The notes under the pieces: generated by a model | The model's database searches: none | What the model was told of the DNA's origin: nothing | The model's input: only the letters and a program-made list of their open reading frames with translations | NCBI GenBank assembly: GCA_002338145.1 | Contig: DDHP01000065.1 | Location: 451 to 20,873, forward strand | Origin: Deferribacteraceae bacterium UBA1873 | GTDB taxonomy: Bacteria; Chrysiogenota; Deferribacteres; Deferribacterales; Flexistipitaceae | Length of the DNA: 20,423 bases | Reading direction: 5' to 3' | In this document: piece by piece, positions 8,895-16,617 of the stretch | How the letters are laid out: every line of letters begins with the position of its first letter | How positions within the stretch are numbered: position 1 is the stretch's first letter | Translations under genes and position numbers: made by a program

Positions 8895-10274
8895 ATGGAA
8901 GATTTGAAAAAATTGATTCGATCCTACTCTGGACTAAAAATTGAAGGTTCAATACTTACCCAATTTGAGGAAAAACTGCGACTTTGGCTGCAAAGATACG
9001 GTAATGATAAACAAAAGCTTTTGGATCATTTAAAAATGAACCCTGATCTTCTGAATAATTTTGTGTCGGAAATAACAATCAACGAATCATTCTTTTTCAG
9101 ACACAAAGAGCAATTCAGACTGTTAGATGAAATTTATCCTAAACTTGTACACAAAAGAAAAATAAAGATACTTTCCATTGGATGCTCCAACGGTTGCGAA
9201 CCGTATTCCATAGCAATACACACAAAGGAATATTTTCCGGAGATTTTTAATAACATAAATATCGCCGGTATAGATATCAACAAAGAGATTTTAAAAGAGG
9301 CGAGAAAAGGTTTTTACATGCCCTGGTATCTTAGACACACCGAAGACACTATTATTAACAAATACTTTACTCAGGAAAACAAGTATTTCAGAATCAATGC
9401 CGAAATAAAGGAGCCGGTCAGTCTAAAATGTGTAAATTTTTTACATCTGGAGGAAACAGATACCTTTGACATTATTTTCTGCAGAAATTTTCTGATTTAC
9501 TTTGATGAAAAGGAAATTAATAAAATATTTGAAAAAATAAAAAAATTGTCTTCAGATGATACCTATATAATTTTTGGTAATGCTGACACCCTGTTGGTAC
9601 CCAGAAATTTTTTCAAAAGGATAAACCTGGGAAACGGTATTGTACATCTTACTAATAGCTCACCGGACAACGCTGTCCAAAAGAAATTTCAAATGAATAT
9701 TGATTTTATATCCGATTTAAATATACGCATCAATTATGATATAAAACAACAGCCGGTAAGAGTTAGAAAAGACGAATCCGAACTGTTCAAAAACGGTATT
9801 CTTCATCTAAAAAATGAAGATTATATGAAAGCAGCGGAATCTTTTTCCGATATTATCACAAATATCAACCCTGTAAACTACCGGGCAAAATCCTTTTTGG
9901 CATATTGTTTTTTACATATGGAGCAAACGGAAAATACAAAACAATTAATAAAGGAAATTCTAAACAGTGACAGTTTTGTTTACGAAGCCTATATTGTTTC
10001 GGGGATAGCAAACATTTTTGACGGAAATCACAAACAGGCACTCAGTGACTTCAGAAAAGCAATCTATATAAAACCGGACAGTGAAATAGCATGGTATTAT
10101 ACCGGATTTGTTCAAGAAATGGAAAAACACACAGAAGATGCAGTAAAATCCTACAAAAAAGCTAAGAAACTGCTGAAAAACAAAAATCCTGATGATATTT
10201 ATCCACTGACCTCAGGAATCACAAAGCAAATGCTGTCAGATTTTATTACTGAAAAGTTAAAAATACTCTCCTGA
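8895..10274 (+). CDS. cheR: CheR receptor methyltransferase with C-terminal TPR domain
   Basis: Transfers methyl groups from S-adenosylmethionine to receptor glutamates. The 459-aa product has the CheR helical N-domain with INESFFFRHKEQF (62-74, in the place of the usual T-x-F-F-R-x-x-x-x-F), SAM motif I ILSIGCSNGCEPYSIAI (92-108; compare AGCSTGEEPYSLA), an acidic strand end GIDIN (125-129), and FDIIFCRNFLIYF (191-203). Beyond the catalytic domain (about 270) come roughly three TPR units, about 294-330, 330-364 and 365-425, including the clear TPR pattern ending in AIYIKPD. CheR-TPR fusions are typical of FrzF and WspC; the receptor here has no pentapeptide tether, so the TPR may provide docking. 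AAGGA precedes the ATG, which immediately follows the preceding stop. Last gene of the operon; its stop is one base from the convergent hisD stop. Confidence 0.93.
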   Translation: MEDLKKLIRSYSGLKIEGSILTQFEEKLRLWLQRYGNDKQKLLDHLKMNPDLLNNFVSEITINESFFFRHKEQFRLLDEIYPKLVHKRKIKILSIGCSNGCEPYSIAIHTKEYFPEIFNNINIAGIDINKEILKEARKGFYMPWYLRHTEDTIINKYFTQENKYFRINAEIKEPVSLKCVNFLHLEETDTFDIIFCRNFLIYFDEKEINKIFEKIKKLSSDDTYIIFGNADTLLVPRNFFKRINLGNGIVHLTNSSPDNAVQKKFQMNIDFISDLNIRINYDIKQQPVRVRKDESELFKNGILHLKNEDYMKAAESFSDIITNINPVNYRAKSFLAYCFLHMEQTENTKQLIKEILNSDSFVYEAYIVSGIANIFDGNHKQALSDFRKAIYIKPDSEIAWYYTGFVQEMEKHTEDAVKSYKKAKKLLKNKNPDDIYPLTSGITKQMLSDFITEKLKILS

Positions 10275-10275
10275 A

Positions 10276-11541
10276 CTAAATTCTGATTTTTATAGAATTA
10301 CGATGAGCAGATAACTCTTCCGTATCAGCCAGGCTCATCACATCATCGGAAACTTCCAGCATAGCCTCCCGACTGAATTTTATTAGGCTGCTTTTTTTCA
10401 CAAAATCATATGTACCAAGTGGCGAAAAGAACCTTGCAGAACCACCCGTGGGCAGAGTATGATTAGGACCGGCGATATAATCACCTATTGCTTCGGGGCA
10501 GTAATGTCCCATAAAAATAGCTCCTGCATTTTTTATATTCAGCATAATCTCATACGGATGTTCAACACACAATTCCAAATGTTCCGGTGCAATTTTATCG
10601 GAAAGCTCCACTGCCTCATTCATATCCTTTACAACAACAATGGCTCCGAAATCATTTAAAGAACGCTCAGCAATTTCTTTTTTGGGCAATAGCCTAAGCT
10701 GTCTGCTGAGTTCATCCTGAACATTTTCGGCCAAATTTTCAGAACATGTTATCAGCACAGATGAAGCCATTTCATCATGCTCGGCCTGACTAAGCATATC
10801 TGCAGCTATCCACCCCGGATTAGCTGAATCATCGGCAATTATGGTTATTTCGCTTGGGCCTGCAATCATATCAATATCAACAGTACCAAAAACAATCTTT
10901 TTTGCCAGTGCCACAAAAATGTTGCCAGGACCAACAATTTTATCAACCTTTTCCACAGATTCCGTACCGTATGCAAGGGCTCCTATTGCCTGGGCACCTC
11001 CTATTTTATACACTTTATCCACCCCTCCCATGTAGGCAGCTGCAAGCACTATATCTTGAACTTCGCCATTTATTGCCGGTGTGGTCATTACAATACTGCT
11101 AACACCTGCTACATTGGCCGGAACACTGTTCATAAGCACAGAAGAAGGATAGACTGCTTTTCCACCAGGGACATATATCCCCACACGTGCTATCGGAGTA
11201 ACTTTCTGACCAAGCATTACTCCGTCCTTTTTACTGTATAGCCATGTGGTTTCAAGCTGCTTTTCATGATACTGTCTGATGGATAATTCCGCCCGGATCA
11301 ACGCTTTTTTGACTTTGTTATCCAGATTATCGTACGCTTTTTTCATCTCTGTTTTTTCTATTGTAAGATTGTTCCTGATATCATGCTTGTCAAATTTAGC
11401 GGTATAATATTCTAAAGCACTGTCCCCTCTGTTTTTCACATCCTTCAGAATGTCCATAACAATATTAAGATATTTTTCATCAAAAACATCGCCTCTGCTT
11501 AGAATTTTTCTCATTTTTTCATGATTCCTGGTTATAATCAT
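10276..11541 (-). CDS. hisD: histidinol dehydrogenase
   Basis: Catalyses the last two oxidations of histidine biosynthesis, L-histidinol to L-histidine with two NAD+, in the cytoplasm. The 421-aa length is normal. Zinc ligands fit the E. coli spacing: Gln252 and His255 in SQAEHDE, Asp354 in AIGDY, and His413 in SAHR. Catalytic Glu320-His321 lie in APEHLEL. Other signatures are GIYVPGG (121-127), IVGPGN (202-207), DMIAGPSE (224-231) and HTLPTGG (361-367). GGAGG lies five bases before the ATG. The gene follows the GGDEF gene with one base between stop and start, so it is cotranscribed from polA. No other his gene is in the window. It converges with cheR with a one-base gap and no visible terminator between them. 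Confidence 0.96.
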   Translation of the reverse strand: MIITRNHEKMRKILSRGDVFDEKYLNIVMDILKDVKNRGDSALEYYTAKFDKHDIRNNLTIEKTEMKKAYDNLDNKVKKALIRAELSIRQYHEKQLETTWLYSKKDGVMLGQKVTPIARVGIYVPGGKAVYPSSVLMNSVPANVAGVSSIVMTTPAINGEVQDIVLAAAYMGGVDKVYKIGGAQAIGALAYGTESVEKVDKIVGPGNIFVALAKKIVFGTVDIDMIAGPSEITIIADDSANPGWIAADMLSQAEHDEMASSVLITCSENLAENVQDELSRQLRLLPKKEIAERSLNDFGAIVVVKDMNEAVELSDKIAPEHLELCVEHPYEIMLNIKNAGAIFMGHYCPEAIGDYIAGPNHTLPTGGSARFFSPLGTYDFVKKSSLIKFSREAMLEVSDDVMSLADTEELSAHRNSIKIRI

Positions 11542-11542
11542 A

Positions 11543-12607
11543 CTACCTCCGATTCTTAATCATTTTGTTCTCATACAGCCTCTTATCCGCAGTCTGAATT
11601 AATTTATCGGGAGATAATCCGCATCTGTAGTGTTTACCTTCATATAAATATTTAAACTCATTAACAGAAACAAACCCCATGCTTACCCCAACATTCACGC
11701 AATAATTATTCTTTTCACAGACATCTTTCACAATCCCGGAAATCTTGTTTTCAATTTCTTTAGTATTTTCATTACCACCCGGTACTATCAAAAAAAACTC
11801 ATCACCGCCGAATCTTCCGGCAATATCACTTTTTCTGAAATAATTCTTCAGGCCGTCAGCAATTTGCTTTATAAAATAATCACCTTCCAGATGCCCGTAT
11901 TGATCGTTTATTTTTTTAAAGTTATCCAAATCAAAAAGATAAAAACAGAAGACATTGTTGTAACGCTCAAATTTATTAATAAATACCTCAAGGTAATCAT
12001 ACATGGCAAATTTATTATATATACCGGTGGTATCATCCAGTCTGGACTGCTGATATATCAATCGTGAATTATACATCTTTCTCAGAGAAATGGAAATTTT
12101 GAAGGAAAGGTCTTTTATGAAATCAAAACTGCCTGAAAATTCAAATCTGTTTTTATCATAGCTATAAAAATTCAGACTGCCGACAATTTTCCCATTTTCT
12201 ATAACAGGTGAAAACAGATAAGACCCCATATTTTCCAATAAATCAAACTCCCCAATCATGTTGATTTTACCTGAGCCACAATAGGGGCGCTTTTCCAGAT
12301 AAAAATATTTAAAGGTTTTTGAATCGGTAAAAAATACATTTTCAAGGCTTTCGCTCTCATCAAAAATACCCGAATCAAACTCATCACTGTTAATAAACAG
12401 TACAGCTTTGTCTATAGAAAATATTTCTTCCAGATATTTCAGAGGTTTTTCACTATAGTCAGCCAGTTTTTCCGAAAGTAAGAATGCATACTCAACAACC
12501 TTAAACCCCTTGAGTTTGATTTCATTTTCTTTGACTATACCGAGCATATCCTCCAGCTCACCTTTCAGCTCACTGTTTTCTTTAAGAATATTGTTTACCT
12601 TATTCAT
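11543..12607 (-). CDS. GAF/DUF484-like sensor diguanylate cyclase (GGDEF)
   Basis: Predicted to make cyclic di-GMP from two GTP. The 354-aa soluble protein has an N-terminal coiled coil (about 5-33), a GAF/DUF484-like sensory domain (about 36-175; the stretch MGSYLFSPVIENGKIVGSLN, 127-146, is characteristic), and a GGDEF domain from about 186 to 350. The active site is intact: RFGGDEF (265-271), DLDNFKKIND (226-235) and YGHLEGD (237-243). The product-inhibition I-site RxxD is present, Arg258 to Asp261, five residues before GGDEF. There is no receiver domain and no transmembrane segment, so the signal is probably a cytoplasmic ligand. AAGGTG precedes the start. It sits 66 bases after polA and one base before hisD, in the same transcript. 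Confidence 0.9.
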   Translation of the reverse strand: MNKVNNILKENSELKGELEDMLGIVKENEIKLKGFKVVEYAFLLSEKLADYSEKPLKYLEEIFSIDKAVLFINSDEFDSGIFDESESLENVFFTDSKTFKYFYLEKRPYCGSGKINMIGEFDLLENMGSYLFSPVIENGKIVGSLNFYSYDKNRFEFSGSFDFIKDLSFKISISLRKMYNSRLIYQQSRLDDTTGIYNKFAMYDYLEVFINKFERYNNVFCFYLFDLDNFKKINDQYGHLEGDYFIKQIADGLKNYFRKSDIAGRFGGDEFFLIVPGGNENTKEIENKISGIVKDVCEKNNYCVNVGVSMGFVSVNEFKYLYEGKHYRCGLSPDKLIQTADKRLYENKMIKNRR

Positions 12608-12673
12608 TGCTCACCTTTACGTCTGAAGTTTTTACATTTGGTATCAAGCTGCCACCTGTATCTCTTTCATGGT

Positions 12674-15058
12674 TTATTTTAACTCACCCAAATTTTTACC
12701 GATGCTACCGTTTACTTTCAACTTGACATCAATATTCACAACATTTTCCATTATATGCTTTAAATCTTTGTATAGTTTATCAACAACCTCATCTTTTACT
12801 TCAAAAATCAATTCATCGTGAATTTGGAGGACAACCTTTGCCTCCGGTGAATTTTTTTGTAAAAAATGCCAGGTATCCACCATGGCTTTTTTGATAATAT
12901 CAGCTGCTGAGCCCTGAATAGGTGCATTAATAGCAACCCTTTCAGCCCTTGAAGCAAGTGATTTGTTTTTACTTGTTAAGTCCTTAACAAATCTTTTTCT
13001 CCCAAACAATGTCTCTGTATATCCTTTTTGTCTGGCTGAGGTAAGTGTTTTTTTAATATATTTATCAACCATGGGATAAAGCTCAAAATATTTTTTTATA
13101 AATTTTTTCGCATCAGCCTGACTTACTCCTGTATCCCTTGCAAGCCCGTAAGGACTTAAACCATAGATTATTCCAAAATTAACAGATTTTGCAATACGGC
13201 GCAGCTTATTATCCACATCTTCTTCATTTACATTAAAAATAAGGGCCGCAGTTTTCGTATGGATATCTTCATTATTTTCATATGCTTTTAACAGTGTTTC
13301 ATCTCCGGACAAATGGGCTAAAATTCTCAGCTCAATCTGGGAGTAATCAAAAGAGATAAAACTACACCCTTTCACAGATACAAATGAAGACCTGATTTTT
13401 GAGGCAATATCCCCTTTCTGCGGAATATTCTGGAGGTTGGGATTTGAAGAGGAGAGTCTGCCGGTTGCTGTGCCAACCTGGTTGAAGGTGGAGTGTATGC
13501 GCCCTGTTTCTTTATTAATATATTCTCCCAGCTTGCTGGTATAGGTGTTTTTAAGTTTGGAAAATTCCCTGAAATTTAAAATCTCATTCAAAAGCCCGGA
13601 ATACGACGGGTTCAACAGCACAAGATTTTTAAGGGATTCTTCATTTGTGGAATAACCGGTTTTCGTTTTTTTATACGGTTTGATTCCCATTTCATCAAAT
13701 AATACCTCTGAAAGCTGCTTGGGTGAATTAAGATTTATTTTTTTGTTTATTTGGGAAAAGATGTACTCTTGGGTGTCTTCTATCATGTTTTCAAGCTCAT
13801 CGTTGACTTTCTCAAGAATATTAGAGTCCACACCGATCCCCACCATTTCCATTTCACTGAGTACCTCTGCCACTTTTATTTCAATATTGTAATAAACATC
13901 CTCGAATTCATTTTTTCTGAAACTTTGATAAACTGAATCTGCCTGATTTATTAACCTTTTAAGAAAACTTTCCGTCTTTTCATTTTTTTGTTTTTTTATA
14001 GCACCATCATCCGGATTGTTAAGCCATGACATGATTTCAATATCTTTTACATCCTCTAATCTTCTATATATAAACTTGCAAATATTTTTATAGGAGTAAA
14101 CATAACAAGCTTTTTCAGCCATTACATAATCAGTAGAAAAGCAAAAATTTTTATCATCAGCCAAAATAAAGCTATTATCAATACAAACTGCAATAAAAGG
14201 CTCATCTACTTTTCCAGTTTTCAATTCGGACTGTTTAATATCACCAAAAACACGTTCTCTTATTTTATTTAGCTCATATTTATTCAGAATATGCTTTAAT
14301 TTTTCACCATTGAATTCAGGTGTATAGTTCATTTTGACGCAACAACCTATAGGCGTGGCCAACTGTTTGCTTAAATACGCATCATCTTTGTATTTTTCAA
14401 GTTTATCTTTCAGAGTAGGTTTCAGTTTATCAATGTTATCATATATACCATACAGGTCGCCATATTTGACCAATAGAGGTACTGCAGTTTTAGGACCAAC
14501 ACCTTTAACCCCCGGAATATTGTCTGAGCTATCACCAACCAACGCAAGATAGTCCGGAATTTGCCCGGGTTTTATACCAAATTTTTCAACCACTTTACCT
14601 TCATCAATTACTTCATCCTTCTGGTAATCATAAATATGAACATTACTGCCGACAAGTTGGTACAAGTCTTTATCTTTTGTAATGATAAACGTTTTTCCCT
14701 CTGTTTTATTTACAATGGAAAAAATAATATCGTCAGCCTCAACACCTTCCTGTGAAAGCACTCTAATTTTCATGTATGGCAAAATTTCTTTCAAAGCATC
14801 AACTTGAGGTATCAAATCTTCCGGTGTGGGTTGCCTGTTTGCTTTATAATTTTTATCAATATCATTGCGCTCTGTCTTTCCTTTAGAATCAAAAACCACA
14901 ATAATTTCGTCAGGATACAATTTCTCTTGCAAGCTTATTATAATATTTAAAAAAGTGTGAATTACGCCTGTGGGTACACCATTACTGTTGGTAAGCGGAG
15001 GGGTTTTATAATAAGCTCTGTAAGCTACTGAATGTCCATCTATAACCAAAAGCATCAT
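12674..15058 (-). CDS. polA: DNA polymerase I with reduced proofreading region
   Basis: Fills gaps and removes RNA primers during replication and repair. The 794-aa product has the 5'-nuclease domain (about 1-275; Asp7, EGVEADD 104-110, TKDKDL 127-132, the helix-hairpin-helix GVKGVGPKT 183-191) and a complete polymerase domain from about 395: motif A SFDYSQIELR (569-578, Asp571), motif B with Arg620, Lys624, Phe628 and Tyr632 in E. coli spacing, motif C QIHDELIFEV (745-754, Asp748). Only about 115 residues lie between them, with no recognisable exonuclease metal motifs, so the 3'-5' proofreading domain is a remnant; this explains the length against 928 aa in E. coli. Two adjacent ATGs follow AAAGGA; the second (15055) fits family N-termini equally well. 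First gene of a leftward operon with the GGDEF gene and hisD. Confidence 0.96.
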   Translation of the reverse strand: MMLLVIDGHSVAYRAYYKTPPLTNSNGVPTGVIHTFLNIIISLQEKLYPDEIIVVFDSKGKTERNDIDKNYKANRQPTPEDLIPQVDALKEILPYMKIRVLSQEGVEADDIIFSIVNKTEGKTFIITKDKDLYQLVGSNVHIYDYQKDEVIDEGKVVEKFGIKPGQIPDYLALVGDSSDNIPGVKGVGPKTAVPLLVKYGDLYGIYDNIDKLKPTLKDKLEKYKDDAYLSKQLATPIGCCVKMNYTPEFNGEKLKHILNKYELNKIRERVFGDIKQSELKTGKVDEPFIAVCIDNSFILADDKNFCFSTDYVMAEKACYVYSYKNICKFIYRRLEDVKDIEIMSWLNNPDDGAIKKQKNEKTESFLKRLINQADSVYQSFRKNEFEDVYYNIEIKVAEVLSEMEMVGIGVDSNILEKVNDELENMIEDTQEYIFSQINKKINLNSPKQLSEVLFDEMGIKPYKKTKTGYSTNEESLKNLVLLNPSYSGLLNEILNFREFSKLKNTYTSKLGEYINKETGRIHSTFNQVGTATGRLSSSNPNLQNIPQKGDIASKIRSSFVSVKGCSFISFDYSQIELRILAHLSGDETLLKAYENNEDIHTKTAALIFNVNEEDVDNKLRRIAKSVNFGIIYGLSPYGLARDTGVSQADAKKFIKKYFELYPMVDKYIKKTLTSARQKGYTETLFGRKRFVKDLTSKNKSLASRAERVAINAPIQGSAADIIKKAMVDTWHFLQKNSPEAKVVLQIHDELIFEVKDEVVDKLYKDLKHIMENVVNIDVKLKVNGSIGKNLGELK

Positions 15059-15085
15059 TGTTCCTTTCTAATTTTTACTGAATTT

Positions 15086-15114
15086 ACTATAACTTGCTTA
15101 AATTGAAAAGTCAT
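15086..15114 (-). promoter_or_regulatory. candidate polA promoter
   Basis: On the minus strand ATGACT (15114-15109; 4 of 6 to TTGACA) is separated by 17 bases from TATAGT (15091-15086; 5 of 6 to TATAAT). Transcription would start near 15079, leaving a leader of about 20 bases containing the AAAGGA ribosome binding site of polA. Position and spacing are good, but the -35 is weak. Confidence 0.45.
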
Positions 15115-15187
15115 TTTTAAAACATCTGTAAGCTAAAATTGTATACTTTCAAAATTTTCGCATTAAAATGTGATTTTTGGTTTCAGC

Positions 15188-15247
15188 TGCATTATTTGTA
15201 AAAATTTACATTTATTGCAAACAGTGGAGTGACGCCAGAGATGTAAA
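15188..15247 (+). promoter_or_regulatory. structured leader of the purine permease: possible cis-regulatory RNA
   Basis: Two stems compete. A perfect 7-bp stem pairs TTTACAT (15205-15211) with ATGTAAA (15241-15247) and encloses 29 bases that include the G-rich GTGGAGTGACGCCAGAG (15224-15240). An alternative hairpin pairs TGCATTATTTGTAA (15188-15201) with TTACATTTATTGCA (15206-15219), 11 of 14 pairs around the loop AAAT. They share 15206-15211, so they exclude one another, as in riboswitch expression platforms. The leader ends about 70 bases before the permease start. It does not match the purine (xpt-type) riboswitch that I know. Whether it is another purine-sensing class or a chance structure cannot be decided here. 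Confidence 0.35.
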
Positions 15248-15317
15248 AGTATTGACATATTTAAATTCGAAAGGTAAACGAAAGAAGTTTTTAAATAATA
15301 TAAATGAGGGTTATATT

Positions 15318-16616
15318 ATGTTTGAACGTTTATTTAAATTAAAAGAGAACAATACCAACATCAAAACAGAAGTAATCGCAGGTATCACCACTTTTATGAC
15401 AATGGCGTACATAATTTTTGTAAATCCTGCTATACTTTCCAAAACCGGCATGGAATTCGGAGCTGTCATGATGGCAACGGTTATCGCTGCAGGATGCAGC
15501 ACAATTTTTATGGGGCTGTTTGCCAATTATCCTTTTGCACTTGCTCCGGGAATGGGTCTTAATGCCTATTTTGCTTTTACTGTTGTCGGGCAAATGGGCT
15601 ATTCATGGCAGACAGCTTTGGGAGCGGTTTTCATCTCCGGTATAATATTTTTTATTTTAACCCTGGTAAAAGTCCGAGAAATAATAGTGTACTCTATCCC
15701 TGAGTCATTAAAGCTGGCAACTGCCGGAGGTATTGGTCTTTTTATTGCTTTAATAGGATTAAGTGAAGTTGGGATTGTTACTGAACACCCTGCAACACTG
15801 GTCACACTGGGGGATATGACTACCCATACATCCATCATGACCGTTTTGGGGGTGATTATTATAGGTTCACTAATCGCCAGAAAAGTCAAGGGAGCTATTT
15901 TACTTGGAATAATAATAATATGGGTCATCGGTCTGATAGCCGGACTTTCTGATTTCAAGGGTGTCCTCGGAACGCCGCCCTCAATAGCACCTGTACTGTT
16001 GCAACTTGATATATCCGGTGCACTGGAAATAGGCTTCTTTGGGATAGTCTTCGCATTTTTGTTTGTTGACCTTTTTGATACCACAGGTACCCTTGTGGGG
16101 GTGGCCAAGCAAGGTGGTTTTATAAAAAATAACGGGGAATTTCCACGGGTTAACAAAGCATTATCAGTAGATTCGGTTGGCACATGTTTCGGAAGTTTGC
16201 TTGGGACATCAACTGTGACTACATACGTGGAAAGCTCTTCTGGTGTGGCAGAAGGTGGCCGAACAGGTCTGACTGCTGTTGTTGTCGGGATTTTATTTTT
16301 GTTAAGTATCTTTATTTCGCCACTTGCTGAATCAATTCCGGCATACGCAACTTCACCCGCACTTATAATAGTAGGCGTATTTATGGTTAAAACGGTAATT
16401 AAAATAGACTGGGATGATTTTACCGAAGCCCTGCCTTCATTTATGGTAATTATATCAATGCCTTTTTCCTACAGTATAGCAACAGGTATAGCTATGGGTT
16501 TTATATTTTACCCCATTACAAAACTCTTTGCCGGTAGAGCCCGTGAAGTAAAACTCACTGTATGGATACTTGCTCTGATATTTATTGCCCGTTTTATTTA
16601 TTTAGGCACGGTTTAA
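15318..16616 (+). CDS. NCS2/AzgA-family purine base permease (guanine/hypoxanthine/adenine)
   Basis: Proton-coupled uptake of a purine base across the inner membrane. The 432-aa protein is hydrophobic throughout, consistent with the 12-14 segments of the family. AzgA-branch signatures are clear: GITTFMTMAYIIFVNPAIL (22-40), FALAPGMGLNAYFAF (73-87), FLFVDLFDTTGTLVG (247-261) and ALSVDSVGTCFGSLLGTSTV (281-300) followed by YVESSSGVAEGGRTG. I start at ATG 15318 because GAGGG lies 7 bases upstream and the family N-terminus begins there; the open frame extends back to 15177 but that part is not protein-like. The adenine deaminase gene starts one base after its stop, which favours adenine or hypoxanthine as cargo; exact specificity cannot be read from sequence. 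The leader carries a possible regulatory RNA. Confidence 0.93.
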   Translation: MFERLFKLKENNTNIKTEVIAGITTFMTMAYIIFVNPAILSKTGMEFGAVMMATVIAAGCSTIFMGLFANYPFALAPGMGLNAYFAFTVVGQMGYSWQTALGAVFISGIIFFILTLVKVREIIVYSIPESLKLATAGGIGLFIALIGLSEVGIVTEHPATLVTLGDMTTHTSIMTVLGVIIIGSLIARKVKGAILLGIIIIWVIGLIAGLSDFKGVLGTPPSIAPVLLQLDISGALEIGFFGIVFAFLFVDLFDTTGTLVGVAKQGGFIKNNGEFPRVNKALSVDSVGTCFGSLLGTSTVTTYVESSSGVAEGGRTGLTAVVVGILFLLSIFISPLAESIPAYATSPALIIVGVFMVKTVIKIDWDDFTEALPSFMVIISMPFSYSIATGIAMGFIFYPITKLFAGRAREVKLTVWILALIFIARFIYLGTV

Positions 16617-16617
16617 T

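Noticed and set aside
11543..12607. GGDEF protein as a WspR-like output of the chemosensory operon
   Set aside because: It has no receiver domain and is encoded on the opposite strand in a polA-hisD transcript, so direct phospho-control by CheA is not supported.
15177..15317. N-terminal extension of the permease back to a start at 15177
   Set aside because: The extra 47 residues are not like any permease N-terminus, the frame crosses the structured leader, and ATG 15318 has a well-spaced GAGGG.
15118..15317. Classical purine (guanine/adenine) riboswitch before the permease
   Set aside because: The conserved junction and loop sequences of that class are not present; only a generic structured-leader call was kept.
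15599..16183. 194-codon minus-strand frame inside the permease gene
   Set aside because: It is antisense to a fully recognisable NCS2 permease; low-complexity Pro/Thr/Ile-rich composition is what the opposite strand of a membrane-protein gene gives.
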